Assembly (NCBI GenBank): GCA_964396165.1
Contig: CAYNEF010000066.1
Location: forward strand, 1 to 16,628
Length of the DNA stretch: 16,628 nt
Direction: 5' to 3'
Origin: CALCZU01 sp964396165
GTDB lineage: Bacteria; Bdellovibrionota; FAC87; UBA2466
Below are positions 1 through 6,910 of this stretch, piece by piece. How positions within the stretch are numbered: the stretch's first letter is position 1; every line of letters begins with the position of its first letter. A program made the translations under genes and the position numbers. The notes under the pieces are model-generated. The model saw nothing but the letters and a program-made list of their open reading frames with translations. It ran no database searches and was not told the DNA's origin.

Positions 1-64
<64 letters not shown>

Positions 65-83
65 GTAACCATTTAGAGTCGCG

Positions 84-112
84 AGAATAGGGTGCTTTTC
101 GCAAGCTGTCAA
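84..112 (-). promoter_or_regulatory. Sigma-70-type promoter of the initiator tRNA
   Basis: On the minus strand a perfect -35 box TTGACA (112-107) is followed after exactly 17 bases by TATTCT (89-84) as the -10 box. A GC-rich stretch CGCGAC follows directly, the kind of discriminator seen at stringently controlled stable-RNA promoters. The tRNA begins at 64, so the 5' leader would be about 13 bases. The -35 box contains the TGA stop codon (111-109) of the upstream exporter gene, so the promoter is embedded in the end of that reading frame. Confidence 0.8.
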
Positions 113-1446
113 ATATTCCTGCTAAGTCGATGAAATCTCGTCAGAAGAAGCGCAGCGGCAAGCCCCAGAGAAACAACCATGCCTGCCCATACGCCCTCAG
201 GGCCCATCTTCAAGTTAAACGCACAAAAAAGACTTACCCCCATCCCCACTATCCAATACGAAATCACCGTGTAAAAGAAGGGAACTTTCGTATCTTTCAA
301 ACCTTTCAACGACTGCACTCCCATGCATTGAAGCGCATCGAAAATTTGAAAGAGTCCCGCAATTTTTAATAATTTTGTCGCCAAGATCACAACATTTGGA
401 TCCGTCGTGTAAATGTTTACCAGAAATTCACCCGCGAAATAAAAGAGAAGAGCCGCACCCACGGAAATACTGAGCGCTAGTGCAAGACCGATTTTCCATG
501 GCACTTCCACTTCATTCATTTTTTTCATCCCGACATAGTGGCCGATGCGTACACTCACTGCAAAACCTAACCCCATGGGAATCATAAAACTGACAGAAGC
601 AATGTTCAGAGCAATCTGGTGTGAAGCTACCGCGTTTGCGCCAAGGTAACCGACAAGAAGTGTGCTGCCTGCGAAGTAACCTACTTCAGCTAAAAATGCT
701 CCGGCAGAGGGACCGCCCACGCGCCACACTTCTTTAAAAAGAGATTTTATAAAGTGAAAATTTTTCCACACAAAATACTGTTTGTGCTTTTTCGCTGTGA
801 ACGTATACAGGCAAAGACCGATCGCGATAAACGCATTGAGCGTACTCGTCGCTACACCAGCCCCTGCAACTCCTAGATTCGGAAAACCATACGCTCCATG
901 AATGAGTGCATAATCAAACGGGATGTTCAGCATGCTTGCCAGAAACACCATGATGATCGTTGGTTTGGGATCTTCGACACCATCGCAGTACTGCCTTAGA
1001 CAAACAAATAGCGCCTGAAAAGGAGCTCCAAAAGCCATCGCATTTAAATATTCCCGTCCAAGTTTTACCAAATGCTCAGGCTGTCCCATGAAAAGAAGCA
1101 CCCGGCTGGAAAAAGAAAGCGCAACCACCATGAGAAAACTTAAAATGATTGCAGTAAAAATTCCTTGATGCACGATTTTGGGAATGAGAGGAAAGTCTTT
1201 CGCGCCATGCGCCTGTGCCACCATCGGATTTACGGCACCCAACAAACCGATCACACAAACTAGGAGAAACGTATAGTACGCCCCTGCAATAGCGAGCGCT
1301 GCGAGCGCATCCCCGCCCAGACTTCCCACCATGATGTTGTCGACGACAGGCATCGACATCCACAAAAGTTGAGTCACCACCATAGGCGCACCAAGGCGCA
1401 CTAGTTTTTTAAATTCTGTTTTGTACACTTGTTCTTCTTTATTCAA
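109..1446 (-). CDS. norM: MATE-family multidrug exporter, NorM-like
   Basis: A 445-residue polytopic inner-membrane protein, close to the usual MATE length of about 450. It would export cationic drugs or metabolites in exchange for Na+ or H+. The sequence shows about 12 hydrophobic segments in two homologous halves. Near residue 38 is the family pattern D-N-I-M-V-G with G-G-D-A-L-A-A-L-A, and at 72-82 the NorM-like V-N-P-M-V-A-Q-A-H-G-A. The first possible standard start is TTG at 1446-1444; no ATG lies upstream before the in-frame stop at 1497-1495. No ribosome binding site precedes it, because the sequence directly upstream is a REP-like hairpin, so the native start may have been altered by that element. 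The symbol is by similarity to NorM; the subfamily and substrate are not proven. Confidence 0.88.
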   Translation of the reverse strand: MNKEEQVYKTEFKKLVRLGAPMVVTQLLWMSMPVVDNIMVGSLGGDALAALAIAGAYYTFLLVCVIGLLGAVNPMVAQAHGAKDFPLIPKIVHQGIFTAIILSFLMVVALSFSSRVLLFMGQPEHLVKLGREYLNAMAFGAPFQALFVCLRQYCDGVEDPKPTIIMVFLASMLNIPFDYALIHGAYGFPNLGVAGAGVATSTLNAFIAIGLCLYTFTAKKHKQYFVWKNFHFIKSLFKEVWRVGGPSAGAFLAEVGYFAGSTLLVGYLGANAVASHQIALNIASVSFMIPMGLGFAVSVRIGHYVGMKKMNEVEVPWKIGLALALSISVGAALLFYFAGEFLVNIYTTDPNVVILATKLLKIAGLFQIFDALQCMGVQSLKGLKDTKVPFFYTVISYWIVGMGVSLFCAFNLKMGPEGVWAGMVVSLGLAAALLLTRFHRLSRNI

Positions 1447-1450
1447 CGAG

Positions 1451-1531
1451 ATTGCTTCGGCCTTCGGCCTCGCAATGACTGCCTTGCTCGACTGCTATTA
1501 GGTCCGGCTTCGCTTTCAGCTCCGCCGTGAC
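1451..1531. repeat. REP-like pair of GC-rich hairpins
   Basis: Two imperfect palindromes of the same build sit about 25 bases apart between the MATE gene and the ABM-domain gene. The first (1451-1476) pairs ATTGC with GCAAT, then has an internal bulge, then pairs GGCC with GGCC around a TTC loop. The second (1502-1531) pairs GTC-CGGC with GCCG-GAC, then has an internal loop, then pairs GCT with AGC around a TTC loop. On the minus strand the first reads GTCATTGCGAGGC...GAAGCAATCTC, a pattern I recognise as a widespread intergenic palindrome in many bacterial genomes. Only one copy is present here, so its repeat status in this genome is inferred. Confidence 0.6.
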
Positions 1532-1560
1532 AAGTTTATACAACTAGGTTGTATAAACTT
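1532..1560 (-). terminator. Perfect 13-bp hairpin over the ABM-gene stop codon
   Basis: AAGTTTATACAAC (1532-1544) is followed by a three-base loop and its exact reverse complement (1548-1560). On the minus strand the TAG stop codon of the ABM-domain gene (1546-1544) begins in the loop and extends one base into the stem. Just one T-rich step follows on the minus strand, so it is not a textbook rho-independent terminator. It could act as a weak terminator, a 3' mRNA-stabilising hairpin, or part of the adjacent palindromic element. Confidence 0.45.
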
Positions 1561-1828
1561 GGTGCTTCGGGCGGCCTGCTAAGATCTGCTCTTTGCCCCA
1601 GTTTGTGACTTTGCCAAACGCTTCTGATTTTACAAACGTATCAAACGCTGCCTTGTCATTCCAATCGGAAATGATGAGGTACGAATTAGCTACATCGACA
1701 TCTTTATAAAGGTGAGAGCTTGTGTGTCCTGGGCTTTCTTTCATCACGCCAAGAACGCTTTTGAAAGCGCGTTCGAAAACTTCTTCTTTGCCAGGGAGTA
1801 CTTGATAGTTCATTCCAACTGTAACCAT
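1544..1828 (-). CDS. Small ABM-domain protein (antibiotic biosynthesis monooxygenase family)
   Basis: A 94-residue cytoplasmic protein with the alternating strand-helix pattern of a ferredoxin-like ABM domain. It begins with a strand (residues 1-10, M-V-T-V-G-M-N-Y), has a helix of the type P-G-K-E-E-V-F-E-R-A-F, a central strand S-Y-L-I-I-S-D-W followed by N-D-K-A-A-F-D-T-F, and a final amphipathic helix. Family members range from quinol monooxygenases to haem-degrading IsdG-type enzymes, and most are uncharacterised. The ATG at 1828-1826 lies one base after the scpB stop, so it is very likely translated by coupling to scpB. Its link to chromosome segregation is positional only. Its last codons form one arm of a perfect hairpin. 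Confidence 0.75.
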   Translation of the reverse strand: MVTVGMNYQVLPGKEEVFERAFKSVLGVMKESPGHTSSHLYKDVDVANSYLIISDWNDKAAFDTFVKSEAFGKVTNWGKEQILAGRPKHQVYTT

Positions 1829-1829
1829 A

Positions 1830-2762
1830 TTAATTCACCAAATCTGAGTCAGGGAGCGGCACCGTAATGGTAGTCTCGATAACTGCAGAGTCCATTTCTA
1901 TTGTTGTTTGTTCACTCACTTCACCACTCACTGCTTGCTCGATAGCAGCAGTTTCGCTAGAAGTAAGTTCGTCAAAAGTAATTGTCTGTTTTTTCTTACG
2001 CATTTTTGCATGCGACTGCATGGATTTTGCGGCTTCTTCGTTTGTCTCAGCCACTTGAGCCTCGACGGGAGAAGCGTACACTTCCTTGCTTCCTTGTCTT
2101 GCAGAATCAATGAGGGTAGCAATTTCATCCAAGCCCGCATCGTCGGCATGATCCGGCTCTGCTGCCGTATCTTCTTCAATAAATCTATCCATGCCAAGTT
2201 CAAGACTCTTAATTGGGTCTTCTGTTTGTCCTTGCAACTGATCCAGTTCAGAAAGCGGCGGAAGTTCCGACAGATCTTTTAAACCAATCACTTCTAAAAA
2301 CTTTGGCGTAGGCGTGTATTGTACCGGACGGCCAGGAATTTCTGCTTTTCCCGCCATTTTCACAAGCCCGCGTTCAATCAGCGTTCTCAAAAGATGGGAG
2401 CTATCAATCCCTCTGACATGATCGATTTCAGAGCGGGTAATAGGCCCGCGGTATGCCACAATCGCCATGACTTCGAGTGCAGAACGGCCCAAGCGAAAGG
2501 GCTTTGTTTCTAAAAAGCGTCTGACAATTTCTGCATTCTCCGCTTTTGTCACAAAGTGGAAACCGCCTTGTGCTTCTCTTAATTCAAAACCGTGTTCACT
2601 CGTTAAATAACGTTCCTTCACCTTATCGAGCGCTTCTTTCACGCTTTCAGCCTTCGGCGCGTTTTCTTCGCCGAATACTTCGATCAATCTGTCGATGGAT
2701 ACAGGGCGATCGGAAGCGAACAAGATGGATTCCAATGTTGATGTCAGTTTCTCGAGTTCCAT
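1830..2762 (-). CDS. scpB: Segregation and condensation protein ScpB
   Basis: ScpB is the kite subunit of the SMC-ScpAB condensin and binds ScpA as a dimer to control SMC ATPase activity. The 310-residue protein shows the family's two winged-helix domains in residues 1-165. The signature L-G-R-S-A-L-E-V-M-A-I-V-A-Y (91-104) is followed by G-P-I-T-R-S-E-I-D-H-V-R-G (106-118) and by G-R-P-V-Q-Y (144-149). I chose the ATG at 2762-2760 because AAAGGA sits five bases upstream. A longer frame from 2795 would only overlap scpA and adds nothing conserved. The length is unusual: most ScpB proteins are about 180-200 residues. Here about 130 extra C-terminal residues follow, rich in acidic residues, Ser/Thr and Gln, probably disordered. 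It lies eight bases after scpA. Confidence 0.93.
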   Translation of the reverse strand: MELEKLTSTLESILFASDRPVSIDRLIEVFGEENAPKAESVKEALDKVKERYLTSEHGFELREAQGGFHFVTKAENAEIVRRFLETKPFRLGRSALEVMAIVAYRGPITRSEIDHVRGIDSSHLLRTLIERGLVKMAGKAEIPGRPVQYTPTPKFLEVIGLKDLSELPPLSELDQLQGQTEDPIKSLELGMDRFIEEDTAAEPDHADDAGLDEIATLIDSARQGSKEVYASPVEAQVAETNEEAAKSMQSHAKMRKKKQTITFDELTSSETAAIEQAVSGEVSEQTTIEMDSAVIETTITVPLPDSDLVN

Positions 2763-2769
2763 AATTCCT

Positions 2770-3624
2770 TTAATATTGATCGAGTAGCCCGTCATTCAAT
2801 TCACGCAAGGATTTTGCGTTGCGAATTTGAATCGGACCGTAGGTTTCCGTTTGAATAATTTCAATAAACTTTAATTTTGCAAGTTCTAGCACAGCCAAAA
2901 AGCTGACAATCACGTCCCGTACATGCGGATGTTCCGGCAACAGAGACGCAAAGTGGATGATAGGGCCTTGTTCAAAAAGTTCCGTTACCATTTTCACTTT
3001 GTCTTTGATCGAAGTCTGATCTGTTTCGATTTGCAAAGGCTTTCGCTGTGTTCTGTCGAGTGCGATTTTTAGACAAACAAGAAGCTGAAAGTTGTCGACT
3101 GGCTCGATGGGCGCGTCCATTAAACTCTCTACAGGCATCAAGTGGTGAATCGCTTCAGGAGAACGCGTATAAATATCGCGTCCCACCCATTTGATGAGAT
3201 CAATCTGGTCTGCCGCTTTTTTAAACTTTTCGTACTCAAGAAGTTGGGCAACAAGAGGAATGCGCGGATCTTCTTCTTCCGCGTTTTCATCTCTTGGTAA
3301 AATCATCATCGATTTGATGAGGGTGAGGGTGGATGCCATCACCATGAATTCGCCTGCGAGATTTACATCGATGTCTTTCATGACTTCGAGGTGCGCCATG
3401 TACGATTCACAAATCTGGAAAATCGGAATGTCTTTGATATCGAGCTGTTCTTTGCGGATTAAATGCAAAAGTAAATCGAGTGGTCCTTCAAAAACAGGAA
3501 GATGCACACGGTAGTCATCTTTGCCGGCTCCAACAGGAGCAGTCGTTGCTTTGTCTTTGGTATTAAAGGCAGCCTCGAGGCCGAGACGATCTTCTGTGGA
3601 TGCAATAGGTGTAGCTTGTGCCAT
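2770..3624 (-). CDS. scpA: Segregation and condensation protein ScpA (kleisin)
   Basis: ScpA is the kleisin that bridges the SMC heads in bacterial condensin and helps organise and separate newly replicated chromosomes. The 284-residue product shows the conserved N-terminal block F-E-G-P-L-D-L-L-L-H-L-I (about 45-56), then L-D-I-K-D-I-P and A-G-E-F-M-V-M-A-S-T-L. The last 100 residues form the C-terminal winged helix that binds the SMC cap (F-L-A-V-L-E-L-A-K-L-K-F). About 37 residues precede the conserved block and are poorly conserved. No clear ribosome binding site precedes the ATG at 3624-3622, so the exact start is uncertain. It is followed directly by scpB and the ABM gene as one unit. 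Confidence 0.93.
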   Translation of the reverse strand: MAQATPIASTEDRLGLEAAFNTKDKATTAPVGAGKDDYRVHLPVFEGPLDLLLHLIRKEQLDIKDIPIFQICESYMAHLEVMKDIDVNLAGEFMVMASTLTLIKSMMILPRDENAEEEDPRIPLVAQLLEYEKFKKAADQIDLIKWVGRDIYTRSPEAIHHLMPVESLMDAPIEPVDNFQLLVCLKIALDRTQRKPLQIETDQTSIKDKVKMVTELFEQGPIIHFASLLPEHPHVRDVIVSFLAVLELAKLKFIEIIQTETYGPIQIRNAKSLRELNDGLLDQY

Positions 3625-3683
3625 TTAAAGCAATTTATACCACTATTTATTCGGATTGACGACAAAGAATCTTAATAATTATT

Positions 3684-4784
3684 TCAATAGTTTAGCAGGT
3701 TTATGTGTGAGTCGTATAAGGCATCCAAGTCTTGGGGATTGGGAGAGCCATATTCTATTCCCCCTTCGTCTGTTTCCAAATAGAGCGTTTTCTTCCATTC
3801 CGCACCCAAAACAGCCCTCTCATAAACTGTAATCTGGATGTTGCCTTTCAAAGCCTCATAGTCCCAATACACTTTTCCATCTGGAGTGGGGAATTGAAGA
3901 GGTAAAAATTCTGATTTCGGAGCGGTTGCCTTAATTTCAATCCGTTCGTTTCTGCGGTTTTCGCCACTGACTTCCCAATGTCCGAAATGGATATCTGCTT
4001 TGATTTTATCGAAATCGTTTACGCGAAAGACGTATTCTTTTCCCAGGTGTCTTAATCCTATGTTCAAGCCTTCTGGAGACGAGCCGCCTAATACTTTTGG
4101 CTTTCCTCCGCCTGCGGCTAAGACAGTGTCAGGATAATTTTTAAAGTGGTTGGCAACAAGCCATGCCCACCAATCAGAAAAACTGCGTCCCCAATTGCGA
4201 TCTTGATACGCAGGAGCATTTTCAAGAGTAAATGTTTTGCCGTTTACCTCGATAGTGCCATTCATTTTTGCGCCTGCCTGCGCCGGGTACCAGAAAATGT
4301 TTAAGAGATTACTAAAACCCATCGCCCATCCCATGGCATTAAACGACCAATCTTTTGAGAGCGAAACATTCCATTTTGCATAGCCATGCTCATTCGTTAA
4401 GTGGCCGGAGGCTTTTTCTTGTGTTGCCGAGTTTTCAGAAATCTGAATATCCGTTTTTTCATAACTGGCTTTGAATTGGTTGAGATCAAAACGGCCCGTA
4501 AACATGTCTTTGTCTGCGAAACTTCCAAAATTTACAAATGCATGAGAGGCAGGATTTGTTTTATTCACATCCCAGGGATTGACGACTCCATAAGAAAAGT
4601 AAAACGCGTCTTTTGAGTCGGGAATAACAACTTTGTAATACCACCACTCAAACCAAGGGCCCTTGTCTATTTTTCCGTTGCCCGCAGTGTGGTTAGCTCG
4701 ATTCCAGCGGTATGCGTTGTAGGGATCATTCGCGGAAAAACCAAGAGAAGAGAATAAAATCAAAAAAAGAAGAAGTCGTTTCAT
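3684..4784 (-). CDS. Secreted tocopherol-cyclase-like protein
   Basis: A 366-residue protein with a signal peptide: M-K-R followed by a hydrophobic run to about residue 17, with probable cleavage after F-S-A. It resembles the plant and cyanobacterial tocopherol cyclase (VTE1) family, a lipocalin-like two-barrel fold. Visible family-like features are W-F-E-W-W-Y-Y-K-V (about 44-52), where VTE1 has a comparable Trp-Tyr motif, and Q-D-R-N-W-G followed by W-W-A-W-L-V-A-N-H-F (about 195-215). Chromanol synthesis is not expected here, since no tocopherol pathway is present, so the ligand or reaction is unknown; it may bind a lipid or isoprenoid in the periplasm. AGG lies seven bases before the ATG. 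It lies between trpS and scpA on the same strand and may have its own promoter. Confidence 0.7.
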   Translation of the reverse strand: MKRLLLFLILFSSLGFSANDPYNAYRWNRANHTAGNGKIDKGPWFEWWYYKVVIPDSKDAFYFSYGVVNPWDVNKTNPASHAFVNFGSFADKDMFTGRFDLNQFKASYEKTDIQISENSATQEKASGHLTNEHGYAKWNVSLSKDWSFNAMGWAMGFSNLLNIFWYPAQAGAKMNGTIEVNGKTFTLENAPAYQDRNWGRSFSDWWAWLVANHFKNYPDTVLAAGGGKPKVLGGSSPEGLNIGLRHLGKEYVFRVNDFDKIKADIHFGHWEVSGENRRNERIEIKATAPKSEFLPLQFPTPDGKVYWDYEALKGNIQITVYERAVLGAEWKKTLYLETDEGGIEYGSPNPQDLDALYDSHINLLNY

Positions 4785-4804
4785 AAAAAACCTGCCTAAG
4801 TCTG

Positions 4805-4834
4805 TAACTAAGAACGAAGCAGTCTTGTAGTCAA
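4805..4834 (-). promoter_or_regulatory. Possible promoter of the tocopherol-cyclase-like gene
   Basis: On the minus strand, TTGACT (4834-4829) matches the -35 consensus in five of six positions. It is followed 18 bases later by a poor -10 candidate TAGTTA (4810-4805). It lies in the 62-base gap after the trpS stop, and the start codon follows about 20 bases further on. The weak -10 makes this tentative. Confidence 0.3.
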
Positions 4835-4846
4835 CTTTTCCTGTAT

Positions 4847-5860
4847 TTAGCGGACTCTAGGGATAAAACCGAGTGCGGAATAGACGTCGTCTACCGTTTT
4901 TTGTGCTCTGGCGCGGGCCTTGTCAGCACCGTTTTTCATCAGTTTATCCAAGTGGGGCAGATCTTTTAAAAGTTCGTTTGTTTTTTCGCGAATGGGCTTT
5001 ATTTTTTCTACGACTATTTCACCGGTTTCTACTTTGAGATAACCATAGCCGCGCCCCACATAACTTTTGTGGATTTCTTTAATGTCTTTACCTGTCAGTG
5101 CGGACTGGATGGAAAAAAGATTTTGTACGCCGGGACTTACTTCGCCCTCTTGTACATGCGGGTGTGAATCGGTGACGGCTTTTTTAAATTTCTTTAAAAT
5201 ATCATTGTCTGAATCATTGAGAAAAATGCTTGCAACCGGATCTCCATCGGATTTGGACATTTTGGTTTCGGGTTTTTGCAAACTCATGATACGTGCACCT
5301 GTTTTGGGATGGTACACATCAGGCATGACGAATAATTGTTTGCCGGTAAATTTGTTCAGACGTTCTGCTAAATCACGCGCGAGTTCCAAATGCTGTTTTT
5401 GATCTGCACCTACGGGAACCAGATGCGTTTTATAAAGTAGAATATCGGCCGCCATCAAAGCGGGATAGGCGAAGATTCCTGTCGGGATATTTTCTTCGTG
5501 CTTTGCACTTTTATCTTTGAACTGGGTCATGCGGGAAAGCTCGCCCATGCCAGTAAAACATGTCAGCACCCAACCAAGTTCTGCGTGTTCAGAAACATGC
5601 GACTGGGCGAACAGGGTACAGTGACTAGGATCCACACCGGCCGCTAGATAACTGGCTATCGTGCGGTAGGTATTTTCTCTCAGTGCTTTAGGATCTTGCC
5701 TGTTTGTAATCGAATGCATGTCGACTGCGAAAAAAATACAGTCGTACTGGTCTTGGAGTTCGACCCAGTTTTTAATCGCGCCCAGATAATTTCCCAGGTG
5801 CAATTGATTCGTCGGTTGTACTGCGGACAGTAAAACTTTTTTTGAGGCTTGAGGTGTTAT
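4847..5860 (-). CDS. trpS: Tryptophanyl-tRNA synthetase, probable ATA start
   Basis: A class I aminoacyl-tRNA synthetase that charges tRNA-Trp. From the proposed start it has 337 residues (E. coli TrpS has 334). It shows the HIGH-type motif H-L-G-N (21-24) within Q-P-T-N-Q-L-H-L-G-N-Y, the G-A-D-Q-K-Q-H segment typical of TrpS, and K-M-S-K-S (200-204). The conserved strand K-K-V-L-L-S-A-V-Q-P needs a start upstream of 5839, but the frame has no ATG, GTG or TTG between its upstream stop (5950-5948) and TTG at 5803-5801, which is inside the HIGH region. The best start is ATA at 5860-5858: GAGGAG lies six bases before it and it overlaps the htpX TAA as ATAA. This looks like an ATGA junction with G changed to A, or a sequencing error. 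Confidence 0.93.
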   Translation of the reverse strand: MTPQASKKVLLSAVQPTNQLHLGNYLGAIKNWVELQDQYDCIFFAVDMHSITNRQDPKALRENTYRTIASYLAAGVDPSHCTLFAQSHVSEHAELGWVLTCFTGMGELSRMTQFKDKSAKHEENIPTGIFAYPALMAADILLYKTHLVPVGADQKQHLELARDLAERLNKFTGKQLFVMPDVYHPKTGARIMSLQKPETKMSKSDGDPVASIFLNDSDNDILKKFKKAVTDSHPHVQEGEVSPGVQNLFSIQSALTGKDIKEIHKSYVGRGYGYLKVETGEIVVEKIKPIREKTNELLKDLPHLDKLMKNGADKARARAQKTVDDVYSALGFIPRVR

Positions 5861-6804
5861 TTGTGACTCCTCAAGGCGGCGATGCGTACGTCCAGAGGAG
5901 GATGCGTGCTGATTAACGCCATAAATCCACCAGTTCTGCCATTGATCTTAAGTGCAGCGATGGCATTTTGTGCAGAGCTTGTGCCTTGTTCCTCACTGGG
6001 CTCGTATCTGCTTTTTAAAGTTTGTAGCGCGTGGATCATTTTGTCGCGGCCGGCAAGGCCTGCGCCCCCACTGTCTGCTCTGAATTCGCGGCGGCGAGAG
6101 AACCAGGCGACCACAATCATGCCGAGAAGACTGAATAAAATTTGAAACACGATTTCACTTAAATAATAAATCCAGGGAGAAGGGCGGCGATCTCTGTCGT
6201 TGCCGCTCATCGCATTGGCAAGTGCCCATGCTGCAATTTTTGAAAAGAATAATACGAAACTGTTCACAAGACCTTGGAGCAAAGTCATCGTCACCATATC
6301 GCCGTTAGAAATATGCGTAATTTCGTGGGCAAGTACTCCTTCAACAGCGGCATCATCCATCGATTGCAAAAGTCCGGAAGAGACAGCGACCAGTGCGCGC
6401 GATTTTGTCGGGCCTGTCGCAAATGCATTGACTTCAGGACTGTTGAAAATTCCTACTTCGGGCATTGCTGGCAAACCTGCAGAGCGGGCAAGTCTGTGGA
6501 CAGTACTGACTAAATCTCTCGCGTCGGAACTTCCCGGGTTATTGGGATCAATGACTTTTACTCCCATGAGCATCTTTGCCATGAAGCGGGAAAGTGCGAG
6601 GGAAATGAACGCGCCAGCAAAACCCCAGACCAAACAAAATACCATCAGCGATTGCAGATCCAGTCCACCGCCGTAGCGGCTTTGGTACATTGCTTGGGGA
6701 GAAACGCCTAAGAATGCGAGCACGATATTTACCGTGATCGTTATCGTGAGCATGATAAGGACGTTTACTGCGAGAAATAGAAAAATTCTTTTTGCGGTGG
6801 CCAT
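5857..6804 (-). CDS. htpX: Membrane zinc metalloprotease HtpX
   Basis: HtpX is an M48-family inner-membrane protease that degrades damaged membrane proteins. The 315-residue protein has two N-terminal membrane segments (about 7-33 and 50-75), the zinc motif H-E-I-T-H (160-164), two more hydrophobic segments (about 178-198 and 215-235), and the third zinc ligand region R-R-R-E-F-R-A-D with Glu240. It ends with the family pattern S-T-H-P-P-L-D-V-R-I-A-A-L. The ATG at 6804-6802 was chosen because GGAGGT lies five bases upstream; an in-frame TTG at 6828 has no such site. Its stop codon overlaps the proposed trpS start, so the two genes are probably translationally coupled. Confidence 0.95.
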   Translation of the reverse strand: MATAKRIFLFLAVNVLIMLTITITVNIVLAFLGVSPQAMYQSRYGGGLDLQSLMVFCLVWGFAGAFISLALSRFMAKMLMGVKVIDPNNPGSSDARDLVSTVHRLARSAGLPAMPEVGIFNSPEVNAFATGPTKSRALVAVSSGLLQSMDDAAVEGVLAHEITHISNGDMVTMTLLQGLVNSFVLFFSKIAAWALANAMSGNDRDRRPSPWIYYLSEIVFQILFSLLGMIVVAWFSRRREFRADSGGAGLAGRDKMIHALQTLKSRYEPSEEQGTSSAQNAIAALKINGRTGGFMALISTHPPLDVRIAALRSHK

Positions 6805-6837
6805 CGATACCTCCAATAGCGGATTCAATTGCTATAC

Positions 6838-6865
6838 ATTATAGTTACTCTTTTAGGAACGTCTA
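6838..6865 (-). promoter_or_regulatory. Promoter of htpX-trpS
   Basis: On the minus strand, a perfect -10 box TATAAT (6843-6838) is preceded by TAGACG (6865-6860), which matches the -35 consensus in four of six positions, with a 16-base spacer. Transcription would start near 6831, giving a leader of about 27 bases that contains the GGAGGT ribosome binding site. Confidence 0.55.
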
Positions 6866-6910
6866 GTCATCCCGATTAAAGACGTAATAGCATTAAGGAT
6901 TGTGCCATTT

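Noticed and set aside
71..110. Stem GCGAGAA/TTTTCGC between the tRNA and the MATE gene as a terminator
   Set aside because: It has a mismatch on the transcribed strand and no T tract, and the region is better explained as the tRNA promoter spacer.
2763..2795. Longer scpB start overlapping scpA
   Set aside because: AAAGGA is positioned for the ATG at 2762, where the conserved ScpB N-terminus also begins.
5801..5803. TTG as the trpS start codon
   Set aside because: It lies at the Leu of Q-L-H-L-G-N, which would delete the first conserved strand and part of the active site; no ribosome binding site precedes it.
6200..6676. 158-codon plus-strand open frame inside htpX
   Set aside because: It is antisense to the conserved HtpX protease domain and encodes no recognisable domain; it is a shadow frame.
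6805..6828. Upstream TTG start for htpX
   Set aside because: The extra eight residues have no conserved features and GGAGGT is placed correctly for the ATG at 6804.
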